NCBI GenBank assembly: GCA_902362375.1
Contig: CABIVS010000003.1
Coordinates: 451,604-465,229 of the forward strand
DNA: 13,626 bases
Direction of reading: 5' to 3'
Origin: Bacteroidaceae bacterium
Lineage (GTDB): Bacteria > Bacteroidota > Bacteroidia > Bacteroidales > Bacteroidaceae
Position numbers and translations under genes: made by a program. Below are positions 7,055-12,591 of the stretch, piece by piece (the first letter of the stretch is position 1; every line of letters starts with the position of its first letter). The notes beneath the pieces were generated by a model. It was not told the origin of the DNA and searched no databases. It saw nothing but the letters and a program-made list of their open reading frames with translations.

Positions 7055-8065
7055 GTGAAGAACAAATATCGTAATATATTCCTCGCCTTTGGTATCATTG
7101 CCGTCCTGATTATGATATTCACTTTCGATATGGATTATCAGGAGCTTTGGATGAATCTGAAACGTGCGGGGATATATTTACCTTTGGTCTTGTTGCTGTG
7201 GCTGTTCGTCTACCTGATTAATACGGTATCGTGGTATATAATAATTCGTAGCAGCGGTAAAACCGGCTTTTCATTTGCCCGGCTCTACAAATTCACCGTG
7301 ACGGGATTTGCACTCAATTACGTGACTCCCGTCGGACTGATGGGCGGTGAGCCATACCGCATTATGGAACTGAAACCCTATATAGGAATCGAACGCGCCA
7401 CCTCTTCCGTGATTCTTTACGTGATGATGCACATCTTTTCCCACTTTTGCTTTTGGTTGAGTTCAGTCTTGCTTTATGTCTGCCTGTACCCGGTGGGGTG
7501 GGCGATGGGAATGATTCTGGGAGCTATAACCCTCTTTTGCCTACTGATCGTTATTCTTTTCATCAAAGGCTACCAGCATGGGATGGCAGTAGCTTTTGTC
7601 CGCATGGGTAGCCGTATTCCTTTCCTGAAAAAGAAAGTCGTTCATTTTGCAAGTGCACATAAAGAGAAACTGGAGAATATAGACAAACAAATCGCACTTC
7701 TCCATCAGCAAAAGAAACAAACATTTTATAGTGCCCTCTTATTGGAATATACCGCCCGTGTAGTCAGCTGTCTTGAAATCTGGCTGATACTGAATGTGCT
7801 GACCACTAACGTCAGCTTTGCCGACTGCTGCCTGATTGCAGCTTTCTCTTCTCTTCTTGCCAACCTGCTGTTTTTCCTGCCCATGCAACTGGGAGGTCGT
7901 GAAGGCGGCTTTGCCCTTGCCGTAGGTGGACTTTCCCTTTCCGGAGCCTACGGTGTCTATGCCGCTTTGATTACCCGGGTGCGTGAAATGGTCTGGATTG
8001 TTATCGGACTTGCACTGATGAAAGTAGGAAACTTTAAACAATCAAAAGAAAAATATTCTGCTTAA
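7055..8065 (+). CDS. UPF0104 / LPG-synthase-TM family membrane protein (flippase-like)
   Basis: 336-residue protein with about eight membrane helices, of the family called lysylphosphatidylglycerol synthase transmembrane or flippase-like (PF03706 type). Its hallmarks are TPVGLMGGEPYR at 91-102 and FLPMQLGGREGG around 274-285, matching the conserved P-x-G-x-x-GGE and P-x-x-x-GxxEG turns. Homologues fused to a lysyltransferase move or modify lipids; stand-alone forms are of mostly unknown substrate. No transferase domain is present here. The GTG at 7055 is chosen because an in-frame stop lies at 7037 and the first ATG (codon 20) would cut into the first membrane helix. It is 47 bp after the PAP2 gene with no promoter box or terminator between, so it probably belongs to the inositol lipid operon. 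Moving the finished lipid across the inner membrane is a plausible inferred role. Confidence 0.8.
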   Translation: MKNKYRNIFLAFGIIAVLIMIFTFDMDYQELWMNLKRAGIYLPLVLLLWLFVYLINTVSWYIIIRSSGKTGFSFARLYKFTVTGFALNYVTPVGLMGGEPYRIMELKPYIGIERATSSVILYVMMHIFSHFCFWLSSVLLYVCLYPVGWAMGMILGAITLFCLLIVILFIKGYQHGMAVAFVRMGSRIPFLKKKVVHFASAHKEKLENIDKQIALLHQQKKQTFYSALLLEYTARVVSCLEIWLILNVLTTNVSFADCCLIAAFSSLLANLLFFLPMQLGGREGGFALAVGGLSLSGAYGVYAALITRVREMVWIVIGLALMKVGNFKQSKEKYSA

Positions 8066-8070
8066 ATTTA

Positions 8071-8078
8071 TAACTTTG
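8071..8078 (+). promoter_or_regulatory. -7 promoter element of the alcohol dehydrogenase gene
   Basis: TAACTTTG exactly matches TAnnTTTG, immediately after the flippase-like gene and 48 bp before the ATG at 8127. No -33 TTTG is seen at the usual distance. It suggests the dehydrogenase can be transcribed separately. Confidence 0.55.
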
Positions 8079-8126
8079 TCTGACTTATAAAGGATCTATA
8101 TAAAAAGACCTATAAAGAAAGCGACA

Positions 8127-9299
8127 ATGAATAATTTTATCTTTTACAGCCCTACCGAATTTGTATTCGGACGGGACACGGAAGCGCAAACCGGAGCATT
8201 AGTGCAGAAATATGGCGCACGCAAAATAATGATTGTCTATGGCGGTGGCTCTGTGATACGCAGCGGATTATTGGCTCGTGTTGAGAAATCATTGCAGGAA
8301 GCAGGGATTCCCTATTGTATGCTGGGCGGTGTACAGCCTAACCCGATAGACACGAAAGTATATGAAGGAATCGACCTCTGCCGGAAAGAGAACGTAGATA
8401 TGATGCTCGCCGTTGGTGGCGGCTCTGTGATTGATACGGCGAAAGCTATTGCAGCCGGAGTTCCTTATGACGGAGATTTCTGGGACTTCTACATCGGAAA
8501 AGCCATTGTGACGAAAGCATTGAAAGTAGCCGTTGTGTTAACGATTCCTGCTGCCGGAAGCGAGGGTTCCGGTAACACCGTCATCACGAAAGTCGATGGC
8601 TTACAGAAATTAAGCCTCCGTGCTCCCGGTGTACTGCGTCCTGTTTTCGCCGTAATGAACCCCGAACTGACCTACACACTTCCTCCTTTCCAAACCGCCT
8701 GCGGCATTGCTGATATGATGGCACACATCATGGAACGCTATTTCACCAACACGAAAGATGTAGAGATAGGCGACCGTCTGTGCGAAGGCACACTGCTTGC
8801 CATCATCAAAGAAGCAACCACCGTCATGAAAGAACCTGAAAACTACGGAGCCCGTGCCAATCTGATGTGGAGTGGAACCATTGCCCATAACGGAACCTGT
8901 GGTGTAGGTTGTGAAGAGGACTGGGCTTCCCACTTCCTTGAACATGAAATCAGTGCTATTTACAATGTAACTCATGGCGCCGGACTTTCCGTAATCTTCC
9001 CTGCCTGGATGACATGGATGACAGAACACAATGTGGATAAGATAGCCCAATACGCTATCCGGGTGTGGGGAGTGGCAGAATCTGACGATAAAAAGGCGGT
9101 GGCCCTTGAAGGAATTTCCCGCCTGAAATCCTTCTTTACTTCCATCGGCCTGCCTGTGACCTTCAAAGAACTTGGCATTGAGAATCCCGACATCGACCGC
9201 CTTGTAGATAGTCTGCACCGGAATAAGGGCGAATTGGTAGGCAATTATGTCAAATTAGCGAAACAGGACAGCAAAGAGATTTATCGTCTGGCATTATAA
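8127..9299 (+). CDS. Iron-containing alcohol dehydrogenase (YqhD/BDH type)
   Basis: 390-residue cytosolic NAD(P)-dependent oxidoreductase of the group III iron-containing alcohol dehydrogenases, close to E. coli YqhD and clostridial butanol dehydrogenases, which reduce aldehydes to alcohols. The N-terminal nucleotide domain has GGGSVIDTAKAIAAG (97-111). The metal-site residues are all present: Asp196 and His200 in GIADMMAHIMERYF, His269 in DWASHFLEHE and His283 in NVTHGAGL. The 14-residue spacing between the last two equals that of YqhD. Length is normal. The true substrate and metal cannot be read from sequence. It follows the lipid operon after 61 bp with its own promoter box and ends in a strong terminator, so its link to lipid synthesis is uncertain; detoxifying aldehydes or fermentative redox balance is the usual role. 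Confidence 0.92.
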   Translation: MNNFIFYSPTEFVFGRDTEAQTGALVQKYGARKIMIVYGGGSVIRSGLLARVEKSLQEAGIPYCMLGGVQPNPIDTKVYEGIDLCRKENVDMMLAVGGGSVIDTAKAIAAGVPYDGDFWDFYIGKAIVTKALKVAVVLTIPAAGSEGSGNTVITKVDGLQKLSLRAPGVLRPVFAVMNPELTYTLPPFQTACGIADMMAHIMERYFTNTKDVEIGDRLCEGTLLAIIKEATTVMKEPENYGARANLMWSGTIAHNGTCGVGCEEDWASHFLEHEISAIYNVTHGAGLSVIFPAWMTWMTEHNVDKIAQYAIRVWGVAESDDKKAVALEGISRLKSFFTSIGLPVTFKELGIENPDIDRLVDSLHRNKGELVGNYVKLAKQDSKEIYRLAL

Positions 9300-9312
9300 G
9301 AAAAACAGATAT

Positions 9313-9373
9313 AACCAACAACTGCATCATTTGTCTTCTGATAGAGGGGTGCAGTTGTTGGTTTGTTTCTTTT
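9313..9373 (+). terminator. Strong intrinsic terminator after the alcohol dehydrogenase
   Basis: Arms 9313-9326 (AACCAACAACTGCA) and 9350-9363 (TGCAGTTGTTGGTT) form a perfect 14-bp stem, extendable by a T-G and a C-G pair, with a loop of about 20 nt. A T-rich run TTTGTTTCTTTT follows. It lies 13 bp after the stop codon. Confidence 0.9.
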
Positions 9374-9502
9374 GCCCCATCTTTGGAACAGTATTATAAA
9401 TGCTTCCCCTCTTTATGCAACAAAAACAGTATAGTTATGCCCCATTTTTAGAACAAAATTCGAGTATTTTACCCCATCTTTGAAAACTTTTTATAACTTT
9501 GT
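9374..9502 (+). repeat. Four degenerate ~32-bp tandem repeats before the ATPase gene
   Basis: Units start at 9374 (GCCCCATCTTTGGAACA), 9405 (TCCCCTCTTTATGCAACA), 9439 (GCCCCATTTTTAGAACA) and 9471 (ACCCCATCTTTGAAAAC), at steps of 31, 34 and 32 bp. A less conserved A+T-rich tail follows each core, often containing GTAT or TATA. The final unit runs into the promoter box at 9494. The second copy is the weakest and depends on a small gap. The steps are close to three helical turns, so bound proteins would face the same side of the DNA. Confidence 0.7.
9494..9501 (+). promoter_or_regulatory. -7 promoter element of the ATPase gene
   Basis: TAACTTTG exactly matches TAnnTTTG, 28 bp before the ATG at 9530, at the end of the fourth tandem repeat. 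Confidence 0.6.
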
Positions 9503-9529
9503 TGTTGATAACCAATAAGTTTGTGATTC

Positions 9530-10864
9530 ATGTTTAAAAGAGATATATTGCTTCATTTGGAAAGATGGAAAGTCGATGCGCACAGAAAGCCTTTAATATT
9601 ACGTGGAGCGAGACAAGTAGGTAAAACAACGGTAGTTAACGAATTTGGGAAACAGTTTGAAAATTACCTTTATTTGAATTTGGAGAAACGGGAGGCAGCA
9701 TCCTTATTTGAGTTGAATGTGCCTCTAAAAGATTTGATGCCTTTGTTCTTTGCACATTGTGGAAAGGTAAAGAAAGAGGGACAAATCTTGCTTTTTATTG
9801 ATGAAATTCAAAATTCGGCAAAGGCGATGGCATTGTTGCGCTATTTTTATGAAGAATTACCTGATATTTATGTGATTGCTGCCGGTTCATTATTAGAAAA
9901 CCTGATAGATGTGCATGTTTCATTTCCAGTGGGAAGGGTGCAATATATGGCATTGCGTCCTTGTTCATTTCGCGAGTTTCTGGGTGCTGTCGGCGAAGAA
10001 GCTTTAGTGACTGTTTTAGATCAACCGGAAGTCACTTTCGCTTTTCATGACCGTTTGATGTTATTGTTTAATATCTATACGCTGATTGGAGGCATGCCGG
10101 AAGTTGTGCAGCTTTATGCAGAGAGCAGGGATATTCTAGTTTTGGAGTCCACTTATGAAACCCTTTTGCAAGGATACCGGGATGATGTGGAAAAGTACGC
10201 TCAAGGGAAACGACTTCCGGAAGTGATTCGTTTTATCTTAAAGGAGGGATGGCATAAAGCCGGGCAAGCAGTAACTTTAGGGGGATTTGCCGGTTCGTCT
10301 TATAATGCCCGGGAAGTAGGAGAGGCTTTTCGTCTGTTGGAGAAAGCAATGCTATTGGAACTAGTTTATCCGACTACGGCAACGGAAGTTCCGGCCACTC
10401 CTGAAATAAAGCGTATGCCCAAGCTGGTCTGGTTGGATACAGGATTGGTGAATTATGCGGCACAGGTGCAGAAGGAAGTTTTGGGAGCAAAAGATATAAT
10501 GGATGCTTGGCGTGGTATGATAGCGGAGCAGATTGTGGCGCAAGAACTGTTGACACTGACAGATAAAGTCAGTCAGAAACGTTGTTTCTGGGTACGTAAT
10601 AAGAGCGGTTCAAATGCAGAAGTCGATTATGTCTGGGTACAGGATTCCATGGTTTATCCCATTGAAGTTAAGTCAGGACATAACGCCCATCTACGTTCCT
10701 TGCATTCTTTTATGAATCGCTCTGTGCAGACAGTTGCAGTCAGAATATGGTCGCAGCCCTATGCGGTGGATGAGGTGAAGACGGCAGACGGGAAAGAATT
10801 CAAATTGATTAATCTTCCCTTTTACCTCGTTGGAAAATTAGACAGCATATTGCGTCGGTTTTAA
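9530..10864 (+). CDS. AAA_14 / DUF4143 ATPase
   Basis: 444-residue ATP-binding protein of the AAA_14 plus DUF4143 family, widespread in Bacteroidota and often in many copies per genome. Walker A is GARQVGKT (26-33), Walker B is LLFIDEIQ (87-94, Asp91 and Glu92), and VIAAGSLLE (115-123) fits sensor 1. SFPVGRV then PCSFREFL (about 131-151) is the usual transition to the C-terminal region. The C-terminal DUF4143 part holds NAEVDYVWVQDSMVYPIEVKSG (about 365-386), the E-D-ExK arrangement of a PD-(D/E)xK nuclease-like fold. The cellular function of these proteins is not established. The coding sequence appears more A+T-rich than its neighbours (by eye, not computed), fitting an accessory gene. It is a single-gene unit between a strong terminator upstream and a large palindrome downstream, and its promoter sits in a tandem-repeat array. 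Confidence 0.9.
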   Translation: MFKRDILLHLERWKVDAHRKPLILRGARQVGKTTVVNEFGKQFENYLYLNLEKREAASLFELNVPLKDLMPLFFAHCGKVKKEGQILLFIDEIQNSAKAMALLRYFYEELPDIYVIAAGSLLENLIDVHVSFPVGRVQYMALRPCSFREFLGAVGEEALVTVLDQPEVTFAFHDRLMLLFNIYTLIGGMPEVVQLYAESRDILVLESTYETLLQGYRDDVEKYAQGKRLPEVIRFILKEGWHKAGQAVTLGGFAGSSYNAREVGEAFRLLEKAMLLELVYPTTATEVPATPEIKRMPKLVWLDTGLVNYAAQVQKEVLGAKDIMDAWRGMIAEQIVAQELLTLTDKVSQKRCFWVRNKSGSNAEVDYVWVQDSMVYPIEVKSGHNAHLRSLHSFMNRSVQTVAVRIWSQPYAVDEVKTADGKEFKLINLPFYLVGKLDSILRRF

Positions 10865-10909
10865 ACGACCTTTGATAACGAGTAGTCTTGTAAAATCATA
10901 AAATAAAGA

Positions 10910-10990
10910 TTAGGCACGGATAACACGGATTTCACGGTTGCTTTGTATAAGCATAGCACTAACCGTGTAATCTGTGTAATCCGTGCCTAA
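10910..10990. repeat. 30-bp-arm inverted repeat between convergent genes
   Basis: Arms 10910-10939 and 10961-10990 match in 27 of 30 positions as inverted copies, with a 21-nt loop that itself holds GCTT/AAGC. Each arm contains iterated ACACGG / CACGG units. An outer pair AAAGATTA (about 10905-10912) and TAATCTTT (about 11004-11011) offers a competing stem, with a T-run at 11009-11015. It lies between the stop codons of the convergent ATPase and amidase genes and probably ends transcription from both sides. The CACGGAT unit resembles interspersed intergenic repeats I recall from Bacteroides genomes. Confidence 0.8.
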
Positions 10991-11013
10991 ATTATAATAA
11001 AGCTAATCTTTTT

Positions 11014-11463
11014 TTAGACTTTATCCCAATCCTTTTCAGCATTGAAGCAAGGACAGGCTTTGATCCATTCTTCCGGTTCAATCTCGCCGTTTCCGTTCAG
11101 GTCGGGGCTAAGATCCCGGTGTCCACATATCCGGCAATCGGGATACTCTTTCAATAAAGCAAGAATCAATACGCGCAGAGAGTGTTTTTGCCAACAGGTG
11201 CGTGTGTCCTTCGGTTGTCCCATGCAGTCGAGTCCTCCTTCGTAGCAGATACCTATACTTTCCTTGTTGAAACCGCGACAATGCGCACCGACCTTTTCTA
11301 TCGGACGGGTAGACTTTATATCACCGTTCTTGCGGATATAAAAATGATACCCCGTTCCGTTGAATCCGCGCCTGCGGTGACAGATATCCAGATCATATTC
11401 CGTGAAGCTCTTGTCCTCGCGCGTGGCGGAGCAATGGATTACTATTAGATTGATAGTTCTCAT
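11014..11463 (-). CDS. N-acetylmuramoyl-L-alanine amidase, type 2 (phage-type)
   Basis: 149-residue zinc amidase of the Amidase_2/PGRP fold, which cuts the bond between N-acetylmuramic acid and L-alanine in peptidoglycan. The expected zinc ligands are His10 (VIHCSAT), His115 (CGHRDLSP) and Cys137 (ACPCF), and TGYHFYIRKNGDI (37-49) supplies the conserved Tyr region. There is no signal peptide or anchor, so export would need a holin-like partner or another route. Between His115 and the cysteine lies DLNGNGEIEPEE (121-132), which fits an EF-hand calcium loop at positions 1, 3, 5, 7, 9 and 12. Length resembles phage lysins such as T7 lysozyme. It is the last gene of the - strand cluster, 18 bp after the small coiled-coil gene. 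Amidases of this kind are common beside HU-like genes in Bacteroides accessory regions. Confidence 0.9.
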   Translation of the reverse strand: MRTINLIVIHCSATREDKSFTEYDLDICHRRRGFNGTGYHFYIRKNGDIKSTRPIEKVGAHCRGFNKESIGICYEGGLDCMGQPKDTRTCWQKHSLRVLILALLKEYPDCRICGHRDLSPDLNGNGEIEPEEWIKACPCFNAEKDWDKV

Positions 11464-11481
11464 GGATAAGACCGTTCATTG

Positions 11482-11775
11482 TCAGGCTTCTGCCACACTA
11501 CGTTGCGAGCACTCTTTATGGATACATTGCAAGGTGGCAGCCTGCGCCAGCTGACCTCTTAATGAGAATATCTCCGTATGCATCTCTTTCACTTTCGAGC
11601 TAAGGTCGAAATAATCCTTCAACACTTTTTCCAACTGCTGCATCAGAAAAGTATATTGGTCTTTCACCAGTTCGCTGAACTCTTTTACTTCTTGCGCCAT
11701 TACTTTGCGCTTTTTGCGGTTACTGCCCAGAAAGGGCAGGATTGTCATAATGATCTCTATGATTTTATCAAGCAT
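11482..11775 (-). CDS. Small membrane-anchored coiled-coil protein of unknown function
   Basis: 97-residue protein not recognised as a named family. Residues 2-17 (LDKIIEIIMTILPFLG) form a single N-terminal hydrophobic helix, followed by the basic patch NRKKRK. A long charged helix with heptad-like spacing spans about 28-78 and probably forms a coiled coil. The C-terminal segment has CIHKEC (84-89). Placement directly before the amidase gene resembles phage lysis cassettes, in which a small membrane protein assists lysin release or spans the envelope, so a holin- or spanin-like role is possible but unproven. The ATG at 11775 is chosen because it keeps the whole hydrophobic segment; an internal Met at residue 10 would cut it. 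Confidence 0.7.
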   Translation of the reverse strand: MLDKIIEIIMTILPFLGSNRKKRKVMAQEVKEFSELVKDQYTFLMQQLEKVLKDYFDLSSKVKEMHTEIFSLRGQLAQAATLQCIHKECSQRSVAEA

Positions 11776-11835
11776 TTTAATAAATTGAGGATTGAAAATT
11801 GAGAATTAAAAAATAAATGTAGAAGGAAACAGAAA

Positions 11836-11881
11836 CCGCATGGAGAGTAACTGTAGAAATCACTCCATAATATCCATGCGG
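11836..11881 (-). terminator. Palindrome after the HU-like gene, candidate terminator
   Basis: CCGCATGGA at 11836-11844 and TCCATGCGG at 11873-11881 form a 9-bp stem, with GAGT/ACTC able to pair inside. Read on the - strand it follows the HU-like stop codon by about 15 bp and is followed by TTTCTGTTTCC. Read on the + strand it is followed by CACTGTTTTTT. It may end or weaken transcription before the small coiled-coil and amidase genes. Confidence 0.55.
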
Positions 11882-11896
11882 CACTGTTTTTTAAGA

Positions 11897-12403
11897 TTAA
11901 GCTGCCGGGTCCGGAGCTTCGCCACTTCCGCCGCCATCACCGCTTCCGCCGTCTTTTCCGTCGTCGGTGCTTTCTCCGTCGCCCTTTGCTGCCAGGATGA
12001 AATCGACATTATTCTCGCCTCGGGTAGTGGCATGACTCGTATTCACCAGCTGAAGCGCCTTATCTGCTACGAAACGGACATTTACTTTGCGGATGCTGCG
12101 CACCGTGCAATCTTTCTCCTTTTCCGCCCCTTCGCTGCTCAACGTGATATGGAACGTACCCAATCCGTCAATCTTCACCTTGTCGCCCTGGGTAAGCGAC
12201 AGGCGTAATTGCTCGACAAAAGCCTCAATGGCATGCTTCACGTCTCCTGCAGTGAGCGAGGAGTTCGCTTCGATGGCATCCGCCAGCTTGTTGATGTCCA
12301 TCACTCTCACTGTACCCGATTTCTGGCGTACATAATACAACATCTGTGAATCGGGTTGATTCACATACTTTCTGCGCTGATAGCGCTCCACTAATACATT
12401 CAT
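11897..12403 (-). CDS. HU-family (HU-HIG type) DNA-binding protein
   Basis: 168-residue DNA-binding protein of the Bacteroidota HU-like group. Residues about 21-125 carry the HU fold: helical part DINKLADAIEANSSLTAGDV, then the strand turn KVKIDGLGTFHITL (75-88), where GLGTF is the HU signature, then a basic arm SIRKVNVRF (103-111). It differs from classical 90-residue HU by an N-terminal basic extension (about 20 residues) and a C-terminal tail (140-168) of Gly, Asp and Ser that is surely disordered. The group is common next to amidase genes and capsule or prophage-like loci in Bacteroides; its role is probably DNA bending or nucleoid binding. A -7 box (TATATTTG on the - strand) lies about 55 bp before the ATG. 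It may therefore be expressed apart from the helicase gene upstream. Confidence 0.88.
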   Translation of the reverse strand: MNVLVERYQRRKYVNQPDSQMLYYVRQKSGTVRVMDINKLADAIEANSSLTAGDVKHAIEAFVEQLRLSLTQGDKVKIDGLGTFHITLSSEGAEKEKDCTVRSIRKVNVRFVADKALQLVNTSHATTRGENNVDFILAAKGDGESTDDGKDGGSGDGGGSGEAPDPAA

Positions 12404-12591
12404 ACAATTAAAAAGTTAAGGTTTAAGTAATAAAATTTTCTCTGTACTTACGACATTACAAATATACGAAATATGAAAGGGAAAGTCAAGTATTTTGCTA
12501 TATATTTTGTGTGTATAATGAAATAAAATAAGAAAATGATTTCTGCTATATGTTGTAATATAAAATTGTATGTTATTATTGTAATTATTTC
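12404..12591. other. A+T-rich gap between helicase and HU-like genes
   Basis: This 188-bp gap is strongly A+T-rich. It holds a candidate promoter for the HU-like gene and no strong hairpin. Nothing else convincing was found in it on either strand. Confidence 0.5.
12459..12466 (-). promoter_or_regulatory. -7 promoter element of the HU-like gene
   Basis: CAAATATA on the + strand reads TATATTTG on the - strand, an exact TAnnTTTG match. It lies 55 bp before the HU-like ATG. No clear -33 element was seen. Confidence 0.5.

Noticed and set aside
8610..9218. Reverse-strand ORF of 202 codons inside the alcohol dehydrogenase
   Set aside because: The + strand frame carries the full set of metal and nucleotide motifs; the antisense frame has none.
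8127..9299. Alcohol dehydrogenase as a further inositol lipid enzyme
   Set aside because: It has its own promoter box, the motifs are those of YqhD-type aldehyde reductases, and inositol dehydrogenases belong to a different fold.
9374..9502. CRISPR array
   Set aside because: The four repeats are degenerate, the conserved core is only about 16 bp, the units differ in length, and no cas gene is present.
10910..10990. Insertion sequence or transposon ends
   Set aside because: The arms are 21 bp apart with no coding content between them and no transposase nearby.
11042..12335. Several + strand ORFs across the amidase, coiled-coil and HU-like genes
   Set aside because: All are antisense to better-supported - strand genes, are short, and show no family motif.
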